Origin: Xenorhabdus mauleonii
Lineage (GTDB): Bacteria; Pseudomonadota; Gammaproteobacteria; Enterobacterales; Enterobacteriaceae
DNA length: 64,000 bases
NCBI RefSeq assembly: GCF_900113945.1
Contig: NZ_FORG01000004.1
Coordinates: forward strand, 248,001 to 312,000
Reading direction: 5' to 3'
Both the position numbers and the translations under genes were made by a program. Below the pieces are notes generated by a model. The model was not told the origin of the DNA. It did not search any database and saw nothing but the letters and a program-made list of their open reading frames with translations. Shown here piece by piece: positions 1 to 9,979 of this stretch (position 1 is the first letter of the stretch; each line of letters starts with the position of its first letter).

Positions 1-3000
1 TAAGTACTTTTTTATCTAAACAAATCGTTGTTCCGGGTGCCCCAGTTCCCTTTGGAAAAATATTGTCGAGGCGATGATATACAGCTCCTGCATGAGGCTG
101 CGTAATAGTGACAGGAGTAATTGTTTTGGTCTGAACTTCAAAAGATACCTGTGCACTTGAAGTTAAATCACCGTTGATTCGTTGATCAGCAGAAATGATG
201 TACTTCCCTTCTACAGGTTGATAAGGCCCACAAGACCATTTACCTGTAGATGTATCAACAGTAGTTTGGCAGTTTGGTCTGTTTGCAAAATCCTCAATAT
301 AGACTTGGGCGCCTTTTTCCCCCGTCCCTGAAATCATAAACGGCAGTTTCGTTATTTTTGCACCATGCACAGGATTAGTGATTTGTATTTTTTCCCTAGA
401 AACCAGATAATTACGCCTGATTTGCGATGTCCTTTCATAAACACCACTGAATATCTCCGATTCTTTTTTGTGATATTTATATTGAGCCGCATAAAGAGAG
501 AATTCTCCCTCATCTTTTGCTGTTATTACCGGGTTACCGGGACAAGCCCATTTCCCTTGGTTATCCACAGTTGCTGTACAGATAATCCCATCAGAGGGAA
601 TCAATGAGAATTGTTCTGTCGGTAGAAAATATTGAGAGCTTGCAACAAGAATAAGCTGCTTGGGGCTTCCTTGGCCTTGAATACTAATCTCATCCTTTAC
701 CTGATATTGCGCTCCTGCGGCTGGAGACATGATCCGTATCGGTACCTTGAATTTCCACGTAATAGGAACGCCGATTGAATTCTTATTATCGGTTTCCTGC
801 AATGCCAGTGTATAGGTATCCCCACCTAAAATATCACCAAGGTTCTCACCCAGAGGCAACGCCAATTCCCAAAAGAAACCACCTCCTACGTCCAGAGGGA
901 CATTAAGAAGTGAACTAATGATATTCCAAAAACCCCCTGCCAGACTGCTGATAAATCCCCCGAACCCTCCACCACCACCGCCACCGCCACCACCACCACC
1001 ACCACCACTACCACTACCACCGGGGCCACTCAAGGTTCCAAAAAAATTAATAGGATTATCTGGATCTACTTCCGAATTATTTTCAGGGCTATGAATTTCA
1101 AATTTTTTTTGCTCGGGTTCATCATCACTTTTATCTTTGACAGTGAAATAATGAGTATCTGTGGCAATGATTTTCCCATCTTTTAATAATTCAGCGGTCA
1201 AGGCATAAGTGCCCGGAGAAAAAATCAGGGGTTTTCCACAATCCCAATTACCATTGTCACTGACCACAGCACCCGAGCAAATAATGGTTTCATTATTCAA
1301 ATTTTTATTATTTTTATTTAACTCCGGTAGCTCATCTATTTTTTTCTTTTTAACATCAATATTGCCAGGCTCATTAGCACTTCCTGATATATTTACTGGC
1401 GTACCTTCTGCCACTATTTCGCCTTGAGCTGGCCTCTTCAGTTTACCTACAGGATCGCCATTAATTTCAAAATAAAACCTACCAGGAGTTTTTCCTTCAT
1501 TATAAGGTGTTTTCCTAAGGTCAGTCCAACCCAATAGATGTTTCATATCATTTGCTTCAATATAATATATTCCCTCTTCCAAACTTTTAGGAAGTGATAT
1601 AACCCACTTTGGAAAAGACATTAACTCTTTAAACTCACCATATGTTATTTTTAATTCCTTAGAATAAATGCCCGCATTTCCATCTTCAGATAAATCAACC
1701 TTATAATAATTGGAATTCTTATCTTCATAATCGCACTTAAGATTATCTTCGGGAAAATGCGGCCCATCCTTTTTCATGCATATATAATATTCTGAAGGAT
1801 AAAGAATAGTATTGTTCGGTGCAATATATAGCTTTTCATCACCACCATATCCTTCTAGCTCTATCTTTTCTTCTAACTGACTCTTATTAAATTTTTTTAA
1901 ATCAATAGCAGAGCTATTTTCCAAAAATTTTGGTATGTAATATACTCCCGTAAAATTCCCCTCAGAAAACAATATTGAATCAAGCGGATCGATATCATTA
2001 TTTTTTCGAATTGAAAAAACCCTATACTTATACACTGTATTTATATTGAATTCTTCTTTAGGCGAATTTTCAATAACATAATGTTTAAAATAACCTCCAT
2101 GATAAAAGTTATTTCCTTTGCAGTCATAATCATCAGCAGCAGACAAACAAAAAAAATCAAAGACATCATCTACGTCGATCTTAATACTCAGCTTTTTGCT
2201 ATATTTACTATCCTTATCCAGAACCATTGTTACATTATCATATTCCTTTTTTTTATAAGATAAATTAACTTCATCCATAGTATCTTCACGATCTGTCACT
2301 TGAACTGCTGTTATTGTATAATCCCATCTTCCTTCTTCATTACTATTTTCAGTAAAACTTTTATTAGAGTCTATAGTACATGACCATAAGCCATAGCTCT
2401 TTGTTTTAATTAAATTATCACCATCATGCAATTCTTCACATAACTCATTTTGTGAAATGACTTTACCACTTACATTAGATTTTAACGCAATATTAATTAT
2501 TGAACCAGGATCAGCGTACCCACGCAATTTAATTTTTTTACTCGATACTATCGTATTATTTGTCGGATAAACGATAGCAAATTCGTTTGCATAAGTAGGA
2601 ATAATTGCTTCCACACTGTCTTCTTCCCATGCCTTATATGGTTTACTTCTCTCTCGAGCTGTAATTTTCACAATTTGATCTTCTGATGTTTCAAATTTAT
2701 CGGGCACAATTTCTGCACGTGGAATAGAACATTCCCATTTCCCATTTTCATCTGATTTGCCACATAAAAGTGAACCAGATTTATTTTGACCAACAACATC
2801 ATAATAAATCTCTATTTCACTCAGTGGCTTCCCCCATCCTCTAATAAAAATACTTTCACCGCGTTTTGTTAAATGAGTATGCCAATCAGGGTTTTCAATC
2901 CAAATTTTTTTCATGCTTTCAGAAAACCACTGACCAATAGGGATGATAAACTCGTTGCTAGAAGGAAAATCAATAAAACGGTTATTATGTTTCTCGGTTA

Positions 3001-3799
3001 AATCAGAAAAGAACGCCGGATTATTCTGATATTCATTAATTGCATAATCTTTGTCTGGTACAGGATATCCCCAGGAGGCCACACCAATAATAGTATCTTT
3101 CCAAATAGCAGGGCCACCTGAATCTCCGCGTTGTATTACCCCAAAATTCCGATAGTCTGCCGTATCTGCTTGTAGCATTAACCCTGGACCGTCCTTATTA
3201 TCAAGAGATAAAGAAATAACTTTCATACCAGCTCGATATTGTTCGTATTTCTTAGACGGTATTTCTTTACCCGTCTCCTTATCATAACCTTCATCACCAT
3301 AGCCATAAACAAGAGCATGATAATACTTTTCGAATTTTTTTTCATACGCTGCATCATATTCAAAAAATCGACGAACACGGCCAAATTTTTCTATCTTTTT
3401 TATTTCTTCTTCTACAGCAGATTCCAATCTTATCAATGCAATGTCTAGATTTTCGTTATATATATATAAATTTTTATTTGATGATTTACCAATTGGTACA
3501 TCTTCATAATTAGAAATTTCATATTCTTCAGATTTATCTTTATTTACACAATGAGAAGCGGTTAATAAATAATATTGTGAAATAAGGGAAGCTGTGCAAT
3601 CAAAAGTTTTATTAGTTTCTATATCCGTTATTTTAAGTCTAACAACCCAAAGTTGACATCTCCCATCACCTCTCGAACAAGTAAACCCCTCTCCTCCGGC
3701 AATATTTTCTAAAGGTGGATACTCAATTTTATCATTAGAAAATGAATAACCACACAAAAAGAGAAACGATATCATTATAATTATCTTAATCTTGTTCAT
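1..3799 (-). CDS. Secreted trypsin-family (S1) serine protease with Ig-like modules, partial
   Basis: An uninterrupted minus-strand frame starts at an ATG at 3799, preceded by a GGGGGTG ribosome binding site, and stays open to position 2, so at least 1266 residues are encoded and the C-terminus lies outside the window. The first 20 or so residues look like a Sec signal peptide. The S1 triad is visible: His83 in LLTASHC, Asp119 in DIALIRL and Ser227 in GDSGGP, followed by the family's GVASWG segment. After about residue 280 come repeated Ig-like or beta-sandwich modules carrying the motif (D/N)xGxW, then a 14-glycine tract encoded near 968-1009 and a hydrophobic Gly-rich segment, then further modules. 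The predicted role is an exported endopeptidase with a long adhesive or substrate-binding tail. It lies 28 nt downstream of the 755-residue Ig-repeat gene, so the two probably form an operon. The substrate is unknown. Confidence 0.85.
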   Translation of the reverse strand, partial: MNKIKIIIMISFLFLCGYSFSNDKIEYPPLENIAGGEGFTCSRGDGRCQLWVVRLKITDIETNKTFDCTASLISQYYLLTASHCVNKDKSEEYEISNYEDVPIGKSSNKNLYIYNENLDIALIRLESAVEEEIKKIEKFGRVRRFFEYDAAYEKKFEKYYHALVYGYGDEGYDKETGKEIPSKKYEQYRAGMKVISLSLDNKDGPGLMLQADTADYRNFGVIQRGDSGGPAIWKDTIIGVASWGYPVPDKDYAINEYQNNPAFFSDLTEKHNNRFIDFPSSNEFIIPIGQWFSESMKKIWIENPDWHTHLTKRGESIFIRGWGKPLSEIEIYYDVVGQNKSGSLLCGKSDENGKWECSIPRAEIVPDKFETSEDQIVKITARERSKPYKAWEEDSVEAIIPTYANEFAIVYPTNNTIVSSKKIKLRGYADPGSIINIALKSNVSGKVISQNELCEELHDGDNLIKTKSYGLWSCTIDSNKSFTENSNEEGRWDYTITAVQVTDREDTMDEVNLSYKKKEYDNVTMVLDKDSKYSKKLSIKIDVDDVFDFFCLSAADDYDCKGNNFYHGGYFKHYVIENSPKEEFNINTVYKYRVFSIRKNNDIDPLDSILFSEGNFTGVYYIPKFLENSSAIDLKKFNKSQLEEKIELEGYGGDEKLYIAPNNTILYPSEYYICMKKDGPHFPEDNLKCDYEDKNSNYYKVDLSEDGNAGIYSKELKITYGEFKELMSFPKWVISLPKSLEEGIYYIEANDMKHLLGWTDLRKTPYNEGKTPGRFYFEINGDPVGKLKRPAQGEIVAEGTPVNISGSANEPGNIDVKKKKIDELPELNKNNKNLNNETIICSGAVVSDNGNWDCGKPLIFSPGTYALTAELLKDGKIIATDTHYFTVKDKSDDEPEQKKFEIHSPENNSEVDPDNPINFFGTLSGPGGSGSGGGGGGGGGGGGGGFGGFISSLAGGFWNIISSLLNVPLDVGGGFFWELALPLGENLGDILGGDTYTLALQETDNKNSIGVPITWKFKVPIRIMSPAAGAQYQVKDEISIQGQGSPKQLILVASSQYFLPTEQFSLIPSDGIICTATVDNQGKWACPGNPVITAKDEGEFSLYAAQYKYHKKESEIFSGVYERTSQIRRNYLVSREKIQITNPVHGAKITKLPFMISGTGEKGAQVYIEDFANRPNCQTTVDTSTGKWSCGPYQPVEGKYIISADQRINGDLTSSAQVSFEVQTKTITPVTITQPHAGAVYHRLDNIFPKGTGAPGTTICLDKKVL
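968..1022 (-). repeat. Glycine-codon microsatellite in the protease gene
   Basis: A run of ACC/GCC triplets on the plus strand encodes 14 consecutive glycines, then Ser-Gly-Ser-Gly-Gly-Pro-Gly on the N-terminal side. It separates an Ig-like module from a hydrophobic Gly-rich stretch. Trinucleotide runs of this sort can change length by slippage without breaking the frame, so the linker may vary between strains. Confidence 0.8.
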
Positions 3800-3827
3800 A
3801 ACACCCCCTAATATGTAGTTTTTATTC

Positions 3828-6095
3828 TTACTCAGCACATTTCATTCCATTTTTATCTCCCGTGCATTTTATTGTTTTTTCATCACTTCTTTGATAAATA
3901 TCATTGTCAACGCTTTCTTTGAAAGTAAAAATATAACTTCCTTCTTGAGCATAAAATTTCCTGCTTAATTTCCAATTTCCGTCCTCATCTGTATCTACAT
4001 CTCCTACTTTTATATCGTTCACTGATATACTTACTTTCGGTAAAAATTCCTGAGATTTAACACGTGGCAGAGATGTCCCCTGAAAATAAGTAAAGTCATT
4101 TTTATTTTCAGACGTTACAGAAAAAATTTTAGAACTTAATATCTCCATGCCACTTATGTAGTTCCCATCCTTATGATGGCTGAGCGAAATATCTATGAAT
4201 CCTGTTGGAGCATTTTTAAATGTCGTCTTCCAATTTCCATTAACCTCATCTGTAGGAGGTAAAATAATTCCGCCTGTAGGTATAACTTGGCCTGTCTTTA
4301 TATCTAACTTAACATAAATAGGATTAGACGGAGCAGTACCCTCGATTTCAATATCTTGTGTATTATCAGTTGTTGAGGAAATTATATTATTATTGCCAGG
4401 TTTAGATATTTTAAGGCAAGGAAGTACACTATAATTAACGACTTGGCTTCCGGATAAATTAGAAGTCGCTGTATATTTAATGGAACAGACAGCCTCTACC
4501 CCGCTCAAACTCCATGTTCCTGTATCAAGATCAACAGTAGGTGTATAGTTTGTTTTCGGTGAATAAATGGAGCCATCCGGATTATAACCGGTGATACTGA
4601 TTAGCATATTTTTTGCATCATTAATTGTGACACTATTAAATCTACCGGATAAATCATATTTACCCGAAGAAATCACCTCACCATTCGCCATATTATCAAT
4701 AAATAAACTACATGCTGGGCCTTTAATCGTTACACTTGAATTTTTTACGTCTTTAATGCTGATCGTTGCTGCATCTAAACCGCAATTTATCCAAAGACTA
4801 AGAACTCCCCACCCATCCGAGCCTATCAACTTGGTTTGGTATACGTTATCATCAAAATCAGTGATTAGAATAGGCAATGAGCCATCGCTCATAAGATTTT
4901 TTCCATTCACAGTAATATTATTTTGAACAGCTGTTCCAGATGTTGGATCGGTGATTTGAGGTTTAGGGGGGCATGGTAACGCGCTATAATTAACTGTTGG
5001 GCTTCCAGTTAAATTAGCTGTAGCTGTATATTTGATGGAACAAATAGCATCCAAACCATCTAAACTCCATGTTCCTTTATCAAGATCAACAGTAGGTGTA
5101 TAGTTTGTTTTCGGTGAATAAATGGAGCCATCTGGATTATAACCGGTGATACTGATGACCGGGGGCTGTATATTGTCAGGTATGTCATTATCGAAATTAA
5201 CTGTGCCAAATAAATTATATTTACCTGGAGGAATTACTTGCCCATCTTGTATTGAAGTCATAAATACACCACATGTTGCTCCCGAGATATTTACAGGTGA
5301 GCTACCTGTTTCAACGATAGATACATTTGCATATTCGTTACAAGGCATCCATACTTTCCCACTCCAATATTCCCTACCTTCTTCTGTAGAACTGGCTTTA
5401 TACTCCGTCTCAGATACATCAACATAAAGGTTCGGTAAATATATGTCGTCCACCAACCCCTTTCCTTCAAAGATGACAAAATTCTTTAGAGCCTGATAAT
5501 TGTCAGCAGGAGAAGTAATTTTTGGTTCGTCCCCTGAATTGCGGATCGTTATATTTATTTTCATTTCATCTTCAGCATAAACGCCAAACGTACCTAAACA
5601 ATTTTCTCCATTACAAGTAGCTGTAATATCAAATGGGCAATCATTAGACAAAACTTGAACATGCGTCCGCCATTCCGTATGATACGCATCTGAATAAAGA
5701 AAGGTTTCTACTCCAAAATCACATGAGTCAGAATTAGACCTAGGTGGAGATATTCTCCATATTACAAATTTTTGCCCATCATAACATCCTCCAAAAAAAT
5801 TATTGCTATCTTCAAGCCTATCAGGCTTTTCCTCATTTGCTTTTACAGTAAAGTTACTACCACCCGTACCATACATACACTGATGCTTGAATACCTTAAT
5901 TTCTAATGGATCATAATAATTACCATTAAAGAAAACCATATTATAATATGCAGAAAAAATATTTCTGGGATGATTGTTTTTTTCTTCATTATAGATATTG
6001 TCTGAAATAATTTTGTTTTCTATTAACTCAATCGCATTAGCATTAAAAACAAAAAATAATATAATAAAAAAGATAGCGTTCAGGATTATTTTCAT
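3828..6095 (-). CDS. Secreted protein of repeated Ig-like modules, partner of the protease
   Basis: This frame encodes 755 residues. I chose the ATG at 6095 because GAGGGG lies about 8 nt upstream and a clean signal peptide (MKIILNAIFFIILFFVFNANA) follows; an upstream in-frame start at 6110 would add five residues. No enzyme motif is recognised. The body holds two related units of about 185 residues, each ending in ISITGYNPDGSIYSPKTNYT and a Cys-containing strand, then further modules with the motif (D/N)xGxW. The two copies of the ISITGYNPDG block are 95 bp with only two mismatches, which indicates recent duplication or conversion. Paired cysteines suggest disulfides in the periplasm or outside the cell. 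The same module type occurs in the downstream protease, 28 nt away, so a shared complex, substrate or inhibitor role is plausible but unproven. Confidence 0.85.
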   Translation of the reverse strand: MKIILNAIFFIILFFVFNANAIELIENKIISDNIYNEEKNNHPRNIFSAYYNMVFFNGNYYDPLEIKVFKHQCMYGTGGSNFTVKANEEKPDRLEDSNNFFGGCYDGQKFVIWRISPPRSNSDSCDFGVETFLYSDAYHTEWRTHVQVLSNDCPFDITATCNGENCLGTFGVYAEDEMKINITIRNSGDEPKITSPADNYQALKNFVIFEGKGLVDDIYLPNLYVDVSETEYKASSTEEGREYWSGKVWMPCNEYANVSIVETGSSPVNISGATCGVFMTSIQDGQVIPPGKYNLFGTVNFDNDIPDNIQPPVISITGYNPDGSIYSPKTNYTPTVDLDKGTWSLDGLDAICSIKYTATANLTGSPTVNYSALPCPPKPQITDPTSGTAVQNNITVNGKNLMSDGSLPILITDFDDNVYQTKLIGSDGWGVLSLWINCGLDAATISIKDVKNSSVTIKGPACSLFIDNMANGEVISSGKYDLSGRFNSVTINDAKNMLISITGYNPDGSIYSPKTNYTPTVDLDTGTWSLSGVEAVCSIKYTATSNLSGSQVVNYSVLPCLKISKPGNNNIISSTTDNTQDIEIEGTAPSNPIYVKLDIKTGQVIPTGGIILPPTDEVNGNWKTTFKNAPTGFIDISLSHHKDGNYISGMEILSSKIFSVTSENKNDFTYFQGTSLPRVKSQEFLPKVSISVNDIKVGDVDTDEDGNWKLSRKFYAQEGSYIFTFKESVDNDIYQRSDEKTIKCTGDKNGMKCAE
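4507..4601 (-). repeat. Internal repeat copy 2 of the Ig-repeat gene
   Basis: This 95-bp block matches 5062-5156 with two mismatches at an offset of 555 bp (185 codons). It encodes the ISITGYNPDGSIY segment. Flanking sequence in the two units is much less alike, so the core has been homogenised. Confidence 0.9.
5062..5156 (-). repeat. Internal repeat copy 1 of the Ig-repeat gene
   Basis: Partner of the block at 4507-4601, in the same reading frame. Near-identity inside otherwise divergent modules fits gene conversion or recent duplication. Confidence 0.9.
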
Positions 6096-6411
6096 GAAAA
6101 CACCCCTCATTTAAGAACATTATCAATTTGTTGACTATTAAATAAGGAACGACATTAATAAAAAACCTTCATTGAATCTCTATTATCAGAATGGTATCAA
6201 TTAATAACACCATGACACATATAAATATAATGCGAAAAATTATTTTTTAATATGGAATGTTATTTAATCCCTTAGGAATGGTTTGATGAAATTGAGTTTA
6301 CCTATATTAAATAGAGCTTTTTAGATATTACTAATCATATTTTCTAATCACTTCCTGTTATCTTCTTTTGGCCTGCTATTGTCATCTTTTTTATGAGTAC
6401 AGAAAAAACTG

Positions 6412-6446
6412 TTGACAGGCGAATACCGATCTAGTTTACTAGTACG
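6412..6446 (+). promoter_or_regulatory. trp promoter and TrpR operator
   Basis: TTGACA at 6412-6417 and TTTACT at 6435-6440 are 17 nt apart. The near-palindrome TCTAGTTTACTAGT at 6430-6443 overlaps the -10 element exactly as the E. coli TrpR operator does. Tryptophan-bound TrpR is therefore expected to block initiation here. Confidence 0.9.
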
Positions 6447-6505
6447 CAGGTTAGGAAAGATGCTTTTATCAATATACCATTTAGCAAACACTGAGGCACT
6501 CGAAA

Positions 6506-6586
6506 ATGATCGTATTTATGCAAGCTACGCAAATCGGCCGTTGGTGGCATAACTTCCCATTCAGGGTAGTTGGCTCACGCACATAA
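6506..6586 (+). CDS. trpL: trp operon leader peptide
   Basis: This 26-residue frame starts at ATG 6506, with GAGG at 6493-6496 as ribosome binding site, and ends at TAA 6584-6586. It contains tandem Trp codons at 6542-6547 (residues 13-14), the sensor of charged tRNA-Trp in attenuation. It is longer than the 14-residue E. coli leader, with 12 residues following the Trp pair. It sits between the TrpR-controlled promoter and the attenuator hairpin, as expected for trpL. The peptide itself has no other role in the known mechanism. Confidence 0.88.
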   Translation: MIVFMQATQIGRWWHNFPFRVVGSRT

Positions 6587-6607
6587 ATACACATGCAAAA
6601 GTGCCGA

Positions 6608-6634
6608 AACCCGCCCTAAGAAGCGGGTTTTTTT
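6608..6634 (+). terminator. trp attenuator
   Basis: A stem AACCCGC / GCGGG(TT) at 6608-6614 and 6623-6629 closes an 8-nt loop and runs into a T-tract (6628-6634). Its position, 22 nt after the leader stop codon and before trpE, identifies it as the intrinsic attenuator. Confidence 0.92.
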
Positions 6635-6689
6635 ATCACGGTTTTTATCATTTCAGTTTTTGTGGATGCAGATAGCACGGGGTATAAAT

Positions 6690-8297
6690 ATGAATGGCAA
6701 AGGATTCAATATCTCTATAAATCAAATGGATACTGTTTATAAAACTGATCCAACACTGCTTTTCCATCAACTTTGCAATAACCGCCCAGCGACACTATTA
6801 CTCGAGTCCGCTGAAATTCAAAGTAAAAATAATATTAAAAGCATTTTGATCATCGATAGTGCCATGCGCATTACTGCCAATGGGTATCAGGTGACTTTTG
6901 AGGCTCTCACCCCTAATGGCAAAAATCTGTTTCCTATACTCGCAGCCTTACTTGCGGAAAAAGCACAATTAAATATCGAATCGCAAGTTATGCATGCGCA
7001 TTTTCCTACTGCTGAACATAATCTGGATGAGGATAGTCGTCTCAAATCGGATTCCGTTTTTGACGCATTACGTGCCTTATCGGCACTGGCCTCTTTTTCA
7101 ACTTCGCCTGACGCTATTTTTATTGGCGGGATGTTTGCTTACGACTTAGTCGCAGGATTTGAACCCTTGCCCGCAGTCAAAAATCATCAGAATTGTCCTG
7201 ATTTCTGTTTTTATCTTGCAGAAACGTTACTCGTGATCGACCATCAGAATGAACATTCATATCTACAAACCTCTCTATTTGGTGAAACTAATTCATTTGA
7301 TGAAAGTAGCTCAGGTGGAAAGAGTTCAGATGATAGTAATCCAGAAAAAAAACGCCTTAATGAACGTATGACAATGCTGGCCTCTACAATTGCAGAATCT
7401 ATTCCGTCACTTTTGCCTGTTGCACTGCCTGATTTCACTGTTGACTGCAACTTAAGCGATGACCAATACGCAAATATTGTACAAGAACTACAGCAATCAG
7501 TCCGTCAAGGAGATGTCTTTCAGGTCGTCCCATCACGGCGCTTTACCGTGCCATGCTCTGCTCCGCTGAATGCTTATCACGCATTGAAAAAACAGAATCC
7601 AAGCCCCTATATGTTTTTTATGCAAGACAAGGATTTTTGCCTGTTCGGAGCCTCACCTGAAAGCGCACTTAAATATGATGCCAAAAATCGCCAGATAGAA
7701 ATCTATCCCATTGCCGGTACACGCCCGCGCGGACGCAATGCAGATGGAGAATTGGATTTCGACCTTGATAGCCGCATTGAATTGGAAATGCGCACGGATG
7801 CCAAAGAAATGTCTGAACATGTGATGCTGGTTGATTTGGCCCGTAACGATTTGGCTCGTATTTGTGAGCCTGGCAGCCGCTATGTCGCGGACTTAACCAA
7901 GGTCGATCGCTATTCATTTGTCATGCACCTCGTTTCCCGGGTTGTCGGTACCCTCCGCCATGATTTGGATATCTTCCACGCCTATCAAGCCTGCATGAAT
8001 ATGGGTACATTGACAGGAGCTCCCAAGGTTCGAGCCATGCAACTCATTGCAGAATGTGAAGGTGAGAGACGTGGCAGTTATGGTGGCGCGGTGGGGTATT
8101 TTACCGGTAAAGGTGATTTTGATACTTGTATCGTGATCCGTTCCGCTTACGTGGAAAACGGACGCGCCACAGTACAGGCCGGAGCGGGGATCGTATTGGA
8201 TTCCATCCCTCAATCAGAAGTGGATGAAACACGCAGCAAAGCCAGAGCGGTTATTCACGCCATTGCCAAAGCCCACAATATGGAGGTGACATTCTGA
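6690..8297 (+). CDS. trpE: Anthranilate synthase component I
   Basis: TrpE (535 residues) converts chorismate and ammonia to anthranilate with TrpG, the first committed step of tryptophan synthesis in the cytoplasm. The frame is open upstream to 6570, but that part overlaps trpL and the attenuator; the ATG at 6690 gives an N-terminus that aligns residue for residue with E. coli TrpE up to LFHQL. The feedback-inhibition motif LLLES is at residues 36-40 and [12 protein letters not shown] near residue 440. A Ser/Asp/Gly-rich insertion at about residues 201-221 makes it some 15 residues longer than the E. coli enzyme. Its TGA overlaps the trpG ATG by one base (TGATG), which indicates translational coupling. 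Confidence 0.97.
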   Translation: MNGKGFNISINQMDTVYKTDPTLLFHQLCNNRPATLLLESAEIQSKNNIKSILIIDSAMRITANGYQVTFEALTPNGKNLFPILAALLAEKAQLNIESQVMHAHFPTAEHNLDEDSRLKSDSVFDALRALSALASFSTSPDAIFIGGMFAYDLVAGFEPLPAVKNHQNCPDFCFYLAETLLVIDHQNEHSYLQTSLFGETNSFDESSSGGKSSDDSNPEKKRLNERMTMLASTIAESIPSLLPVALPDFTVDCNLSDDQYANIVQELQQSVRQGDVFQVVPSRRFTVPCSAPLNAYHALKKQNPSPYMFFMQDKDFCLFGASPESALKYDAKNRQIEIYPIAGTRPRGRNADGELDFDLDSRIELEMRTDAKEMSEHVMLVDLARNDLARICEPGSRYVADLTKVDRYSFVMHLVSRVVGTLRHDLDIFHAYQACMNMGTLTGAPKVRAMQLIAECEGERRGSYGGAVGYFTGKGDFDTCIVIRSAYVENGRATVQAGAGIVLDSIPQSEVDETRSKARAVIHAIAKAHNMEVTF

Positions 8298-8875
8298 TGG
8301 CTAATATTCTCCTGCTCGATAACGTTGACTCTTTTACTTATAACCTTGTTGATCAATTGCGTACCCGTGGGCATTACGTCGTTATTTACCGCAACACCGT
8401 GCCAATTGACACCATCATCGCCAAATTTGATGAAATGAGATCGCCACTGCTAATGTTATCTCCAGGTCCCGGAAAACCTTCAGATGCTGGTTGTATGCCT
8501 GCGCTTATCAAGCAGGTTATGGGGCAAATCCCAATCATCGGCATTTGCCTTGGACATCAGGCCATCATTGAAGCCTATGGTGGAGAGATTTCGACAGCCC
8601 CGGAAATTCTGCATGGGAAATCAACGCCAACAACACATGATGGGCACAGCATGTTTGCCGGCTTGCCAAATCCTTTTTCCGTCGCACGTTACCACTCTCT
8701 TGCAGGCATACGAGTTCCTGATGCTTTGACTATCTCAGCATCGTGTGCTGATACCGTGATGGCTGTACGTCATGAAGAACACAAAGTCTGTGGGTTCCAG
8801 TTTCACCCTGAATCCATTCTGACAACTCGGGGAGCCAAGTTGCTGGAGCAAACCTTGGCTTGGGCGCTAATTTAA
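8297..8875 (+). CDS. trpG: Anthranilate synthase component II (glutamine amidotransferase)
   Basis: TrpG (192 residues) is a class I glutamine amidotransferase that supplies ammonia to TrpE. The catalytic triad is visible: Cys84 in GICLGHQ, and His170 and Glu172 in FHPES. Unlike E. coli, where trpG is fused to trpD, the gene ends at 8875 and trpD is separate, as in Serratia. It is coupled to trpE through a TGATG overlap. Confidence 0.97.
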   Translation: MANILLLDNVDSFTYNLVDQLRTRGHYVVIYRNTVPIDTIIAKFDEMRSPLLMLSPGPGKPSDAGCMPALIKQVMGQIPIIGICLGHQAIIEAYGGEISTAPEILHGKSTPTTHDGHSMFAGLPNPFSVARYHSLAGIRVPDALTISASCADTVMAVRHEEHKVCGFQFHPESILTTRGAKLLEQTLAWALI

Positions 8876-8974
8876 ACATATTCATTCAAACCTATAACCT
8901 TAGGCGCATAGAACTTAAGGGCACAAAACTTAAAGGTATCTCATTAAAAGTATCAGACAGGAAGGAACGGGAAA

Positions 8975-9979
8975 ATGCAGTTGATTTTTGACAAATTATT
9001 CAATGCCCAAGCATTGACACAACAAGAAAGCCAGCGATTATTCGACGCCATGATTCATGGCGAGTTGAACGATGTTCAATTATCCGCTGTATTGATTAGC
9101 TTAAAACTGCGTGGTGAACAACCCCAAGAAATTGCGGGCGCAGCTCAGGCATTTCTGGCAAATGCGGCTCCCTTTCCCCGCCCTGACTACCTATTTTGCG
9201 ATATCGTCGGAACCGGGGGAGATGGCTCCAATAGCATCAATATTTCAACCGCCAGCGCCTTTGTTGCCGCCGCCTGTGGTTTTAAAGTGGCAAAACATGG
9301 GAATCGCAGTATTTCCAGCCGTTCCGGTTCATCTGATGTGCTGGCTGCATTTGGCATTGCGCTGGATACCTCTGCCGAAGACTCACGCAAGGCTTTGGAC
9401 GATATTGGCGTTTGCTTTTTATTCGCGCCTCAATATCACCACGGTTTTCGCCATGCCGCACAAGTTCGCCAACAGCTAAAAACCCGAACCTTATTCAATG
9501 TACTTGGCCCATTAATTAATCCAGCTCGTCCCCCACTGTCACTGATTGGGGTTTACAGCCCTGAATTGGTGGAACCCATCGCCCGAACCTTACAGTCATT
9601 GGGTTATCAAAGGGCAGCGGTTGTGCACAGCGGCGGGATGGATGAAGTGGCTTTGCATGCTCCAATTCATATTGCAGAATTGAATCATGGTGAAATTAAC
9701 CAATATCAGTTAACGGCAGCCGATTTTGGCTTACCGAATCATCATCCTTCTTCATTAAAAGGTGGAACCCCAGAAGAAAATTGCGCTATGTTGACGAAAC
9801 TATTGCAAGGGCGTGGACAAAAAGCCCATGCTGATGCTGTAGCGGCCAATGTCGCTCTCTTGATGAAAATCCACGGGCAAGAGAATCTACGGGAAAACAC
9901 ACAATTAGCACTCGATACTATTTACAGCGGTCAACCTTATGAAAAAGTGACTGCACTAGCGACAAGGATTAAAGCATGA
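8975..9979 (+). CDS. trpD: Anthranilate phosphoribosyltransferase
   Basis: TrpD (334 residues) transfers the phosphoribosyl group of PRPP to anthranilate. The PRPP-binding glycine loop GTGGDGSNS is at residues 79-87 and KHGNRSIS follows near residue 106. An AGGAAGGAACGGG ribosome binding site precedes the ATG. A 99-nt spacer separates it from trpG, which is notable in an otherwise tightly coupled operon. The last four bases overlap trpCF (ATGA). Confidence 0.97.
   Translation: MQLIFDKLFNAQALTQQESQRLFDAMIHGELNDVQLSAVLISLKLRGEQPQEIAGAAQAFLANAAPFPRPDYLFCDIVGTGGDGSNSINISTASAFVAAACGFKVAKHGNRSISSRSGSSDVLAAFGIALDTSAEDSRKALDDIGVCFLFAPQYHHGFRHAAQVRQQLKTRTLFNVLGPLINPARPPLSLIGVYSPELVEPIARTLQSLGYQRAAVVHSGGMDEVALHAPIHIAELNHGEINQYQLTAADFGLPNHHPSSLKGGTPEENCAMLTKLLQGRGQKAHADAVAANVALLMKIHGQENLRENTQLALDTIYSGQPYEKVTALATRIKA

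Noticed and set aside
365-3448. Short plus-strand frames at 365, 1209, 2081 and 3239
   Set aside because: They lie antisense to the continuous protease frame, lack ribosome binding sites and have low-complexity Phe/Ile-rich products.
6570-6689. N-terminal extension of trpE
   Set aside because: It overlaps trpL and the attenuator, and the E. coli alignment begins at 6690.
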